A stretch of 64,000 bases of DNA. It comes from Prauserella_A sp040645195. GTDB taxonomy: Bacteria; Actinomycetota; Actinomycetes; Mycobacteriales; Pseudonocardiaceae. The notes below the pieces were generated by a model. It made no database searches, was not told the DNA's origin, and saw nothing but the letters and a program-made list of their open reading frames with translations. The DNA lies in NCBI RefSeq assembly GCF_040645195.1, contig NZ_JBEYXW010000018.1:80875-144874 (forward strand), in the 5' to 3' direction. Positions 7,549 to 15,488 of this stretch are shown here, piece after piece. The translations under genes and the position numbers were made by a program. Position 1 is the first letter of the stretch; each line of letters opens with the position of its first letter.

Positions 7549-8745
7549 TCAATCGTCGCCGCGACCGAGTAGGTAGTTGCCGAAGTGCGGCACGGTGAAG
7601 GCGATGTGCCCGCGTTCCGCCGAGTACACGAGCCCCTTCTTGATCAGGCTGTCCCTGGCGGGTGAGAGCGAGGACGGCTTGCGGCCCAGGTAGACCGCGA
7701 CGTCGGACGTGCTCGCGCTCTCGTCGCGGCCGCGCGTCAGCTCCGCCATGGCACGCAGGTACTCGCGCTCGGCAGGTGTTGCGCGTTCGTAGCGGGACCC
7801 GAAGAAGCCGACTGCCAGTTCCGCCTCGGCCTCCGGCGCGGCGACGCGCACATCCTCCTCCGTGATCGGGTTCGACGGCGCGGCATCCCAGGCCGCTTTG
7901 CCGTAGGCCTGGATGAAGTAGGGGTAGCCGGCCGAGGCGTCGTAGAGCTCGTCCAGCGCTCGTGGTGCGATCTCGGCGCCCTCCCGTTCCACCGGGGCGA
8001 GCACCGCGCGGTCGGCATCCTCCCGGCCGAGCCGGTCGATTCGCGTGTACCGGAAGAGTCGCTCGGAGTAGGACTTCGCGGCCGAGAGCACGGCGGGCAC
8101 ATGCGGCAGGCCGGCACCGACCACCACCAGCGGCGCACCGGACTGGGACAGCTCGTGGCATGCGGCGCACAGCGCCGACACGTCCTCAGGTATCAGGTCC
8201 TGGACCTCGTCGATCAGCAGTGCCACTCCGGTGCCGACGTCCGTGGCCAGCTCGGCGACATCGGTGAACAGTTCCACCAGGTCGATCTCGATGTCGCCGG
8301 TATCGGCGCGGCCCTGTGCAGGCGGCACGTCGATGCCCGGCTGCCAGCGATCGCGAAGCTTGGCGTCGGGCTTGGTGGCCTTGAGGGCGAACGCCTTGAG
8401 TACCGCCAGCACCTCATCGACCCGGTCCGGCGCACGATGTCGGACGGCGATGTCGCGGACCGCCCTGTGCAGCGCGGCCGACAACGGCCTGCGTAGCTCG
8501 GCGTCCGGCCGCGCCTCGATCTTTCCGGCGCCCCAGCCGCGGCGAACCGCCATCGAGCGCAGCTCGCCGAGCAACACGGTCTTGCCGACCCCGCGCAGTC
8601 CGGTGAGCATGAGGCTGCGTTCCGGTTTCCCTCTGGCGACCCGTTCCAGCACCACGTCGAAGGCGGCCAGCTCGCGCTCGCGGCCGGCCAGCTCGGGCGG
8701 GCGCTGGCCCGCGCCGGGGGCGAAAGGATTCCGTACCGGGTCCAT
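7549..8745 (-). CDS. AAA+ ATPase, ORC/Cdc6-like (AAA_16)
   Basis: A 398-residue ATPase. Walker A is GLRGVGKT (49-56) and Walker B VALLIDEVQ (174-182), with the PELAGRERELAAFDVVL entry motif of ORC/STAND-like P-loop ATPases at 17-33. The last ~90 residues look like a winged helix (STSDVAVYLGRKPSSLSPARDSLIKKGLVYS), giving an ATPase plus DNA-binding tail. Relatives are found widely in actinomycetes as orphan genes, and their role is not established; replication initiation is unlikely because only one copy sits in a core region with no origin signals. A 10-bp-arm palindrome lies 10 bp upstream of the start and may be its own operator. Confidence 0.75.
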   Translation of the reverse strand: MDPVRNPFAPGAGQRPPELAGRERELAAFDVVLERVARGKPERSLMLTGLRGVGKTVLLGELRSMAVRRGWGAGKIEARPDAELRRPLSAALHRAVRDIAVRHRAPDRVDEVLAVLKAFALKATKPDAKLRDRWQPGIDVPPAQGRADTGDIEIDLVELFTDVAELATDVGTGVALLIDEVQDLIPEDVSALCAACHELSQSGAPLVVVGAGLPHVPAVLSAAKSYSERLFRYTRIDRLGREDADRAVLAPVEREGAEIAPRALDELYDASAGYPYFIQAYGKAAWDAAPSNPITEEDVRVAAPEAEAELAVGFFGSRYERATPAEREYLRAMAELTRGRDESASTSDVAVYLGRKPSSLSPARDSLIKKGLVYSAERGHIAFTVPHFGNYLLGRGDD

Positions 8746-8755
8746 CGTTGGACAC

Positions 8756-8783
8756 TATTGGATCATCTAGGACTGATCCAATA
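8756..8783 (-). promoter_or_regulatory. Inverted repeat upstream of the AAA+ ATPase gene
   Basis: TATTGGATCA (8756-8765) and TGATCCAATA (8774-8783) form a perfect 10-bp inverted repeat around an 8-bp spacer, starting 10 bp upstream of the ATPase start codon. It is more A/T-rich than the surroundings and has no T-run, so an operator is more likely than a terminator. Confidence 0.6.
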
Positions 8784-8823
8784 CGTCGGCAGAAATCGCT
8801 AGCGGTCAAGGTCGACAACTAAG

Positions 8824-8845
8824 GTTCGCCTGTTGGTCACCCGGG
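8824..8845 (+). promoter_or_regulatory. PHO-box-like direct repeat upstream of glycerophosphodiesterase
   Basis: Two abutting 11-bp units, GTTCGCCTGTT (8824-8834) and GGTCACCCGGG (8835-8845), match the direct-repeat layout of the Streptomyces PhoP box; the second unit fits the consensus fully, the first at about eight positions. Glycerophosphodiesterases are classical phosphate-starvation genes, so PhoP control is a reasonable inference. Confidence 0.45.
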
Positions 8846-8863
8846 GCTGCCAAGGTCACCGCC

Positions 8864-9925
8864 GTGACCATGACGAAGCGTGTGCTCGCGATCATCGCGG
8901 CAGGACTGGTGGCAATGCTCGTCGGTGGTGGCCTGGCCACCGCGAAACCGAAGCAGAAGTACTTCGACATCCAAGCTCACCGAGGCGGCATCGGCCTGAC
9001 CGTGGAGGCCACACTCGCCGCGTTCGCCCGCGCCATGGACCTCGGCGTGACCACTCTCGAACTCGACATCCAGGTCACCCGCGACGGTCGCGACGTGATC
9101 ACCCACGATCGTCGCATCAACCCGGCCAAATGCGCCGACACCGCGCCGGTCACACCCGGCGACCCGCAGTACCCGTACGCGGGCAAGTACATCAAGGACC
9201 TGACCTTCGCGCAGGTGCGGTCGCTGGACTGCGGGTCGCAGCGGCTGCCGAACTACCCGGACCAGCAGCTGTCCCCCGGCGCGAAGATGCCGACCCTCGC
9301 CGAGCTGTTCGCGCTCGTGCGCGAGCGCCGTGCGTCGCACATCCGGTTCAACATCGAGACGAAGGTCGAGGCGGCAGCGCCGCACGAGACGGCTCCCCGG
9401 GAGCAGTTCGTCGACCGTGTCATCCGCGAGGTCGGCCGCTCCGGGTTCGCCCGCAACGTCACGATCCAGAGTTTCGACTGGGGTGCGCTCATGCTCCTGC
9501 GCGAGCGCGCGCCCTGGCTGCCGGTGGTCGCGCTGACCCAGCCGGAGTTCCTGCAGGTTGGCCAGCCCGGCAAGTCGCCATGGCTCGGTGGTCTCGACAT
9601 CGACGACTTCGGTGGCAGCCCGGTCCGGGCGGTGGCCTCCTTCGGTGCGAGTGCGCTCTCGCCCGTGCACGGCAACCCGCAGGGCGGCACGATCAACGAT
9701 CCGAACTACGTCCCGTTCACGACCAAGGCGCTGGTCGACGAGGCGCACCGGGCAGGCATCAAGGTGATCCCGTGGACGATCAACGACAAGAACACCATGC
9801 GCAAGCTCATCGACGATGGTGTGGACGGGATCATCACCGACTATCCGGATCGGCTCCGCGAGGTGGCTGCCGAGCACGGCTTCCGGCTGCCCAAGGCCTA
9901 CCCGGCCAAAGGTAAGAGCTTCTAG
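8864..9925 (+). CDS. Secreted glycerophosphodiester phosphodiesterase
   Basis: A 353-residue exported enzyme hydrolysing glycerophosphodiesters to glycerol 3-phosphate and an alcohol. The signal peptide covers residues 1-27. The GDPD catalytic signature follows: HRGG at 39-42, Glu66 and Asp68 in TLELDIQ, and His81 in VITHD. The C-terminal half contains VDGIITDYPDRLRE, the conserved end of the TIM barrel. GTG 8864 is preferred over ATG 8870 because an AAGG site lies 8 bp upstream of it. A PHO-box-like repeat (8824-8845) suggests phosphate control. The gene ends before a bidirectional hairpin and converges on the ABC exporter. Confidence 0.92.
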   Translation: MTMTKRVLAIIAAGLVAMLVGGGLATAKPKQKYFDIQAHRGGIGLTVEATLAAFARAMDLGVTTLELDIQVTRDGRDVITHDRRINPAKCADTAPVTPGDPQYPYAGKYIKDLTFAQVRSLDCGSQRLPNYPDQQLSPGAKMPTLAELFALVRERRASHIRFNIETKVEAAAPHETAPREQFVDRVIREVGRSGFARNVTIQSFDWGALMLLRERAPWLPVVALTQPEFLQVGQPGKSPWLGGLDIDDFGGSPVRAVASFGASALSPVHGNPQGGTINDPNYVPFTTKALVDEAHRAGIKVIPWTINDKNTMRKLIDDGVDGIITDYPDRLREVAAEHGFRLPKAYPAKGKSF

Positions 9926-9967
9926 CGCTGTCTAGATCTGAAGCTAGAGAACTGTAGACGACTGAAG

Positions 9968-10004
9968 ACGGCGGGTAGCGGGCAACACGTCCACTACCCG
10001 CCGT
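9968..10004. terminator. Hairpin terminator between convergent genes
   Basis: ACGGCGGGTAG (9968-9978) and CTACCCGCCGT (9994-10004) form an 11-bp perfect stem with a 15-nt loop between the convergent glycerophosphodiesterase and ABC permease genes. There is no T-run, so termination in both directions is inferred from position and stem strength. Confidence 0.65.
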
Positions 10005-10007
10005 GCA

Positions 10008-10823
10008 CTACCGGCTCGCCACCTTCCGGTACCGGGCGGTGGCGAGTGGCGCGAAGATCGCGATGATCGCTACGCAGCTCAGTACCGCGTATAGTGCCGC
10101 GTTCTCCGCCGGCCAGCCCGACGGTGGCGGCCAGCCCGCCGGGTTGGTGTTGCCGAACAGGTCCCTGGTGGCGTTCACCGCCGCGGTGAAGGGGTTCCAG
10201 TCGGCGATCGTGCCCAGCACGCCGGGCAGGCTCTCCTGTGGCACGAACGCCGACGAGACGAACGTGAGCGGGAAGAGCCAGATGAGCCCGGCGCTGTTGG
10301 CGACCTCGACGCTGCGGGTGAGCAGCCCGATGTAGGCGCCGACCCACGACAGCGCGAACGCGAAGAGCAAGATCATCAGGTAGCCGAGCGCCGCGTCGGC
10401 CGCGCTGCTGTGGATGCGCCAGCCGATGAGCAGGCCCGTGAACGTCATGACCACCAGCACCAACACGCTCAGCACCTGGTCGGCAGTCGTCCGCCCGATG
10501 ATGACGGCCAGCCGCGACATCGGCAGCGAGCGGAACCGGTCGATGATGCCCTTCTGCAGGTCGTTGGCGAAACCGATGACGGTGTAGGAGGAGTTGAACG
10601 CCACCGTCTGCGCGAAGATCCCGGCGATCAGGAACTCGCGGTAGTCGGCGCTGTCGCCGCCCGGTCCGCCGATGGCGTTGCCGAAGACGTAGGCGAACAT
10701 CAGCACGAACATGATCGGGAACGCCGTCGCGCCGAGTAGCCATTCGGGGTTGCGGCGCACGTTCATGACGTTGCGCCAGGTGATCACCCCGCTGTCGGAG
10801 ACCAGCTTGGCCAGCCCGTTCAC
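10008..10823 (-). CDS. ABC-2 type exporter permease, DrrB-like
   Basis: A 271-residue membrane protein with six predicted helices and the ABC-2 pattern: cytoplasmic N-terminal helix (WRNVMNVRRNPEWLL), GIIDRFRSLPMSR coupling segment near residue 92, and the ESLPGVLGTIADWNPFTAAVNATRDLF motif before the last helix. This is the DrrB/NodJ family of permeases that export drugs, lipids or polyketides together with a DrrA-like ATPase. The start overlaps the ATPase stop by 4 bp (ATGA), so the two form one unit. Substrate cannot be read from sequence; no biosynthetic cluster flanks it. Confidence 0.9.
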   Translation of the reverse strand: MNGLAKLVSDSGVITWRNVMNVRRNPEWLLGATAFPIMFVLMFAYVFGNAIGGPGGDSADYREFLIAGIFAQTVAFNSSYTVIGFANDLQKGIIDRFRSLPMSRLAVIIGRTTADQVLSVLVLVVMTFTGLLIGWRIHSSAADAALGYLMILLFAFALSWVGAYIGLLTRSVEVANSAGLIWLFPLTFVSSAFVPQESLPGVLGTIADWNPFTAAVNATRDLFGNTNPAGWPPPSGWPAENAALYAVLSCVAIIAIFAPLATARYRKVASR

Positions 10824-11791
10824 CTGGCCACCTCCTCGCCGGTCGAATGCCCGGTCAGTGACAGGAACACGTCGTCGAGCGATGGCCTGCGCAGCCCGAC
10901 GTCCTGCACCGTGACGTCCTGCGCATCGAGCCTGCGCAGAACCTCGACCAGCGCCTTCGGTCCGGTGTCCACGAGCACGTCGGCTTTGCGGGTGTGCTCG
11001 TCAACGGTTGCCTCGCCGACACCGACCTCGTTCAGCACGCGCACCGCCACTGGGAGCTCCTCGGGTATGGCCACGACCAGTTCCAGCCGTTCCCCGCCGA
11101 TCCGCGCCTTGAGCTCGTCCGCCGTGCCGCGGGCGATGACCCGGCCGCGGTCAATGACGACGATGGAATCGGCGAGCTGGTCGGCTTCCTCCAGGTACTG
11201 AGTCGTGAGCAACACGGTCGCGCCGGTGGCGACGAGCTCCCCGATGACCTCCCACATCTCGATCCGGCCGCGCGGGTCGAGCCCCGTGGTCGGCTCGTCC
11301 AGCACCACGACGCTCGGCTCGGCCACGAGTGCGCCCGCCAGGTCCAGCCTGCGCCGCATGCCGCCGGAATAGCCCTTCGCCGGCCGGTCGGCGGCCTCGG
11401 CGAGCTGGAAGCGGTCGAGCAGCTCACGGGCGCGTTCCCGCGCCGCGGCCCGCCTGCGGCCGTAGAGCCTGCCGACGAGGTACAGATTCTCGAACCCGGT
11501 CAGGTGCTCGTCGACTGCCGCGTACTGGCCGGAGAGCCCGATGGACCGGCGGACCGCGTCCGGTTCGGTGAGTACGTTGTGCCCTGCCACCTCCGCGTCG
11601 CCGGAGTCCGGTGTGAGCAGGGTCGTCAGTATCCGGACGGCGGTGGTCTTACCCGCGCCGTTCGGCCCGAGCAGGCCGAGTACCTGCCCCGTGCGGATCT
11701 CCAGGTCCACGCCGTCGAGCGCGCGTGTCGAGCCATAGGTCTTGACGAGGCCGCGCGCCCGTACCGCGACACCGTTGTCGGTTGAGGACAT
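10820..11791 (-). CDS. ABC exporter ATPase, DrrA-like
   Basis: A 323-residue nucleotide-binding subunit. Walker A is GPNGAGKT (42-49), signature YSGGMRRRLDLA (141-152), Walker B VVVLDEP (161-167). The ~85-residue C-terminal extension ending SLDDVFLSLTGH is typical of the DrrA family, which powers the partner permease downstream (10008-10823). The upstream gap to the hairpin at 11839 is only about 47 bp and must hold the promoter. Daunorubicin-resistance homology is at family level only; the transported compound is unknown. Confidence 0.9.
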   Translation of the reverse strand: MSSTDNGVAVRARGLVKTYGSTRALDGVDLEIRTGQVLGLLGPNGAGKTTAVRILTTLLTPDSGDAEVAGHNVLTEPDAVRRSIGLSGQYAAVDEHLTGFENLYLVGRLYGRRRAAARERARELLDRFQLAEAADRPAKGYSGGMRRRLDLAGALVAEPSVVVLDEPTTGLDPRGRIEMWEVIGELVATGATVLLTTQYLEEADQLADSIVVIDRGRVIARGTADELKARIGGERLELVVAIPEELPVAVRVLNEVGVGEATVDEHTRKADVLVDTGPKALVEVLRRLDAQDVTVQDVGLRRPSLDDVFLSLTGHSTGEEVAR

Positions 11792-11838
11792 GTCGCCAGG
11801 GTAGGGACGCCCACCGACAGATCGGCACCGATTTACGT

Positions 11839-11887
11839 CCCCAAGGCCACCATAGTTGCGTTGAACGCAACCAAGGTGGCCTTGGGG
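11839..11887 (-). terminator. Nested hairpin terminator after the thiolase gene
   Basis: Outer arms CCCCAAGGCCACC (11839-11851) and GGTGGCCTTGGGG (11875-11887) pair perfectly over 13 bp. Inside, GTTGCG (11855-11860) pairs with CGCAAC (11866-11871). It begins 12 bp past the thiolase stop. The stem core AAGGCCACC recurs in the hairpin at 57933-57965. Confidence 0.7.
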
Positions 11888-11898
11888 GCTGTTACCGG

Positions 11899-13215
11899 CT
11901 ACCTCTCCAGGATCGCTGTGATGCCCTGGCCACCCGCTGCGCAGATGGAGATCAGTCCGCGCCCGGAGCCCTTCTCGTGCAGCAGCTTCGCCAGCGTGCC
12001 GACGATCCGGCCACCGGTGGCCGCGAACGGATGGCCTGCGGCGAGCGAGGAACCGTTGACGTTGAGCTTGCCGCGGTCGATCGAGCCGAGTGGCTCGTCG
12101 CGGCCCAGCCGTTCCTTGGCGAACGTCGGATCCTCCCAGGCCTTCAGCGTCGCGAGCACCTGCGAGGCGAACGCCTCGTGGATCTCGTAGAAGTCGAAGT
12201 CCTGCAACGTGAGCCCGGCCCGGTCGAGCAGCCGGGGCACGGCGTAGGCGGGAGCCATGAGCAGGCCCTCGTCACCGTGCACGTAGTCGACGGCTGCGGT
12301 CTGCGCGAAGGTCACGTACGCCAGCACCGGCAGGCTGCGCTCCCGCGCCCACTCCTCGGTCGCCAGCAGCACGGTGGACGCGCCGTCGGACAACGGCGTC
12401 GAGTTGCCGGCCGTCATCGTGCCCTCCGGTCCGCCGAAGACCGGCTCGAGCTTCGCGAGTTTCTCCGCGGTCGAGTCCGGCCGCAAATTCTGGTCGCGGG
12501 TGAGGCCGAGGTAGGGCGTCACCAGGTCGTCGAAGAAGCCACGGTCGTAGGCGGCGGCGAGGCGTTGGTGGCTGGCGGCGGCGAGCTCGTCCTGCTCGCC
12601 GCGCGAGATGTCCCACGCCTTCGCCGTGCGCGCCGCGTGCTCGCCCATCGACAGTCCGGTACGTGGTTCGGCGTTGCGGGGGATCTCCGGAACGACGTGG
12701 CCGGGCCGGATCCGGGTGAGGAGCTTGAGCCGCTCGCCCACTGTCTTTGCGGCGGCGAACCGCACCAGCAGGCGGCGCAGGCTGTCGTTGACGGCGAGCG
12801 GCGCATCGCTGGTGGTGTCGACCCCGCCGGCGATCGCGGAGTCGAGCTGCCCGAGGGCGATCTTGTTGGCGACGTTGACCACCGCCTGCAGGCCCGTCCC
12901 GCACGCCATCTGTACGTCCGCGGCCGGTGTGGTCGGCGCGAGCCTGCTGCCGAGCACGCATTCGCGGGCGAGGTTGAAGTCGCGGGCGTGTTTCAGCACC
13001 GCGCCCGCGGCGAGTTCGCCGATCTGCTCGCCCTGCAGGGAGAACCGGCTGACGAGGCCGTCGATCGTGGCGGTGAGCATGTCCTGGTTGGCGGCCTCGG
13101 TATACGGCCCGTTCGACCGCGCGAAGGGGATGCGGTTGGCGCCGACGATCGCGACCTTGCGGATGGCCGGCGTGTTGTTCCTGCTCGTGTTCCGCGGCTT
13201 CTGCGCTGAGGTCAT
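11899..13215 (-). CDS. fadA2: Acetyl-CoA C-acetyltransferase (thiolase), FadA2-like
   Basis: A 438-residue thiolase. The acylated cysteine is Cys105 in VQMACGTGLQA; the C-terminal GHPFAATGGR and SICAAGGQG segments carry the catalytic His and second Cys. It should catalyse reversible thiolysis of 3-ketoacyl-CoA, the last step of beta-oxidation. It is divergent from fabG4 and htdX, reproducing the mycobacterial fadA2/fabG4/htdX arrangement (Rv0243, Rv0242c, Rv0241c from memory), which supports the symbol. In mycobacteria fadE5 follows directly; here a fadE5-like gene is at 40991-42835 instead. An operator-like palindrome is in the 81-bp divergent gap. Confidence 0.88.
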   Translation of the reverse strand: MTSAQKPRNTSRNNTPAIRKVAIVGANRIPFARSNGPYTEAANQDMLTATIDGLVSRFSLQGEQIGELAAGAVLKHARDFNLARECVLGSRLAPTTPAADVQMACGTGLQAVVNVANKIALGQLDSAIAGGVDTTSDAPLAVNDSLRRLLVRFAAAKTVGERLKLLTRIRPGHVVPEIPRNAEPRTGLSMGEHAARTAKAWDISRGEQDELAAASHQRLAAAYDRGFFDDLVTPYLGLTRDQNLRPDSTAEKLAKLEPVFGGPEGTMTAGNSTPLSDGASTVLLATEEWARERSLPVLAYVTFAQTAAVDYVHGDEGLLMAPAYAVPRLLDRAGLTLQDFDFYEIHEAFASQVLATLKAWEDPTFAKERLGRDEPLGSIDRGKLNVNGSSLAAGHPFAATGGRIVGTLAKLLHEKGSGRGLISICAAGGQGITAILER

Positions 13216-13242
13216 CGCTCCTCCTGGTCAGCGTCGACGCAC

Positions 13243-13256
13243 CTACTCGTGAGTAG
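13243..13256. promoter_or_regulatory. TetR-type operator candidate between fadA2 and fabG4
   Basis: CTACTC-GT-GAGTAG is a perfect inverted repeat with 6-bp arms, in the middle of the 81-bp gap between the divergent fadA2 and fabG4 genes. TACTC/GAGTA half-sites also flank the fadE5 operator at 42853-42875. The TetR gene at 15475-16134, next to htdX, is a candidate binder. Confidence 0.55.
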
Positions 13257-13296
13257 ATTAGGCTGACAGTGCACAATCGGCACGGGAGGGATACCG

Positions 13297-14640
13297 ATGG
13301 CGGACAGGTATCAGCAGTTCACCAGAACACCGGTCGGCAGATTCCTGGTGCCGAGGCTCGGCCTGCCCAACCCGCCCACGCTGCGGCGCTACCAGCCGGG
13401 TCAACCCGCCCTCGATGGTCCCGCACTTCTCGGTGCCGCGCCCGGCGGGCGGCTGGAGAAGACGCTCGGCGGGCAGCTCGCCTCCGTCGGTATCGAGGTC
13501 CTCTGCAGCCCCGTCGGCGATGCCCGCTACGGTGCGCTCGTATTCGACGCGACCGGCATCACCGAACCAGCGCAACTGCGTGAGCTGCACCGGTTCTTCC
13601 ACCCGGTCATCCGCAAAATCGGCCCGTCCGGCCGGGTCGTCGTGTTCGGCACCCCACCCGAACTGGCCGAGGGCCGGGAGCGCATCGCGCAGCGCGCGCT
13701 CGAAGGGTTCACCCGCTCGCTCGGCAAGGAACTCAAGCGCGGCGCGACCGCGCAGCTCGTCCACGTCGCCGCCGGCGCGGAGGAGGCCACCGAGTCGACC
13801 CTCCGCTTCCTGCTGTCGGCCAAGTCGGCGTTCGTCGACGGGCAGGTCATCGGCATCGGCACAGCGGGGGTCACGGAGGCGCAGGCGCCACCGAGCTGGG
13901 AGGCGCCGCTCGCCGGCAAGGTCGCTCTCGTCACCGGTGCCTCGCGCGGCATCGGCGCCGCGATCGCCGAGGTGCTGGCCCGCGACGGCGCCCACGTCGT
14001 CGTGCTCGACATCCCGGCGCAGGGCGCGGACCTGTCCGCGGTCGCCAACGACATCGGCGGTTCGGCGCTGCAGCTGGACATCACCGCCGAGGACGCGCCG
14101 GACCGGCTCGCCGGGTATTTCACCGAGCGGCACGGTGGCGTCGATGTGGTCGTGCACAACGCCGGGGTCACCAGGGACAAGACGCTGGGCAACCTCACCG
14201 AGGGCGCCTGGGATGCCGTGCTGTCGGTGAACCTGCTGGCCCAGCTCGCCGCGAACGACAAGCTGCTCGCGGGCAACGTGCTGCGGGCGGGCGGCCGCAT
14301 CATCGGCGTCTCGTCCATTGCCGGGATCGCGGGCAACCTGGGCCAGACCAACTACGCCACCAGCAAGGCCGGTGTCATCGGCATGGTCGACGAGGCCGCA
14401 CCGCGGCTGGCCGAGCATCCCGGGACGATCAACGCCGTCGCACCAGGGTTCATCGAGACCAAGATGACCGCCGCGGTCCCGGTGGTGATCCGCGAGGTCG
14501 GCAGGCGGCTGTCGAGCCTCGCGCAGGGCGGGCTGCCGGTCGACGTGGCCGAGACCATTGCCTGGTACGCCAACCCCGCATCGTCCGCCGTCAACGGCAA
14601 CGTCGTGCGGGTCTGCGGTCAGGCGTTCCTGGGAGCGTGA
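13297..14640 (+). CDS. fabG4: High-molecular-weight 3-oxoacyl-ACP/CoA reductase FabG4
   Basis: A 447-residue two-domain SDR protein. Residues 1-200 form the degenerate N-terminal flavodoxin-like domain that marks FabG4, and residues 205-447 the active SDR domain with TGASRGIG (~212-219), NAG, and the catalytic Ser and Tyr352-x3-Lys (NYATSKAG). FabG4 reduces 3-oxoacyl-CoA/ACP with NADH. The ATG is preceded by GGGAGGG. Its stop overlaps the htdX start by 4 bp (GTGA). Together with htdX and fadA2 it makes a reductase, dehydratase and thiolase set for fatty-acyl chain interconversion. Confidence 0.93.
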   Translation: MADRYQQFTRTPVGRFLVPRLGLPNPPTLRRYQPGQPALDGPALLGAAPGGRLEKTLGGQLASVGIEVLCSPVGDARYGALVFDATGITEPAQLRELHRFFHPVIRKIGPSGRVVVFGTPPELAEGRERIAQRALEGFTRSLGKELKRGATAQLVHVAAGAEEATESTLRFLLSAKSAFVDGQVIGIGTAGVTEAQAPPSWEAPLAGKVALVTGASRGIGAAIAEVLARDGAHVVVLDIPAQGADLSAVANDIGGSALQLDITAEDAPDRLAGYFTERHGGVDVVVHNAGVTRDKTLGNLTEGAWDAVLSVNLLAQLAANDKLLAGNVLRAGGRIIGVSSIAGIAGNLGQTNYATSKAGVIGMVDEAAPRLAEHPGTINAVAPGFIETKMTAAVPVVIREVGRRLSSLAQGGLPVDVAETIAWYANPASSAVNGNVVRVCGQAFLGA

Positions 14641-15488
14641 CGGTGACTGTGAAGGAGCTCCACCGCGCGCCGAGCCTGGCGAAGCTCTACCCCAGAGCGG
14701 TGCTCGGCGGGCTGCGTAAGGCCGGGGGCGAGACCCTGCCGGACACCGAGTACGTGTACGCCGGCGTCAGCGCCGATCCGGGCCACGTCGCGGCGTACAA
14801 CCGGATCTGCGGGTTCAGGCTCACCGACGAGTTGCCGGTGACCTACCCGCACATACTGGCGTTTCCGCTGCAGGTGGCGCTGCTGTCGGAGCCGGAGTTC
14901 CCGTTCCCGCTGCTCGGCATGGTGCACGTGGCGAACCGGATCACCCTGCACCGGCCGCTACGCCTCGGCGAGGAGCTCACGCTCCGAGTGCGTGCGGAGC
15001 GGCTGCGCACGCACGACAAGGGCACCGAGTTCGACGTCGTGACCGAGGTCGTCACCGGTGGCGAGACGGTGTGGACGGATGTGAGCACCTACCTGCGGCG
15101 TGGTGCCGGTGCCGGCTCCGGTGGCGGCAAGACGTCGCTGGCGCCACCGTCGGCGGGGGCGATCTGGTGGGTGCCCGGCGACATCGGCAGGCGCTACGCC
15201 GAGGTGTCCGGCGACCGCAACCCGATCCACCTCCACCCGCTGACGGCACGGATGTTCGGCTTCCGCGGGGCGATCGCGCACGGCATGTGGACCAAGGCGC
15301 GTTGCCTGGCGGCCTTCGAGGGCAGGTTGCCAGGCGCCTACACCGTCGACGTGCGGTTCAAGCTGCCGGTGCTGCTGCCATCGAGGGTCGGGTTCACGTC
15401 CTGGCGGGCCGATGCCGGCTGGGCGTTCGAGCTGTGGCACGCCAGCAGGCCGAAACCGCACCTCGCGGGCACGATCACGACTCCGTAG
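14637..15488 (+). CDS. htdX: MaoC-family 3-hydroxyacyl-thioester dehydratase, HtdX-like
   Basis: A 283-residue double hot-dog hydratase/dehydratase. The C-terminal half carries the hydratase-2 motif YAEVSGDRNPIHLHPLTAR with the catalytic Asp and His around residues 191-196, followed by FGFRGAIAHGMW. The N-terminal half is the non-catalytic hot dog. Translation is coupled to fabG4 through a GTGA overlap, matching the mycobacterial fabG4-htdX operon. It should dehydrate (3R)-hydroxyacyl-CoA/ACP to enoyl esters. Its 3' end overlaps the convergent TetR gene by 14 bp. Confidence 0.9.
   Translation: MTVTVKELHRAPSLAKLYPRAVLGGLRKAGGETLPDTEYVYAGVSADPGHVAAYNRICGFRLTDELPVTYPHILAFPLQVALLSEPEFPFPLLGMVHVANRITLHRPLRLGEELTLRVRAERLRTHDKGTEFDVVTEVVTGGETVWTDVSTYLRRGAGAGSGGGKTSLAPPSAGAIWWVPGDIGRRYAEVSGDRNPIHLHPLTARMFGFRGAIAHGMWTKARCLAAFEGRLPGAYTVDVRFKLPVLLPSRVGFTSWRADAGWAFELWHASRPKPHLAGTITTP

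Noticed and set aside
7181..8170. 329-codon frame extending the 53-residue gene upstream
   Set aside because: Most of it is out of frame and overlaps the AAA+ ATPase gene on the same strand; only the last 53 codons lie outside that gene with coding-like composition.
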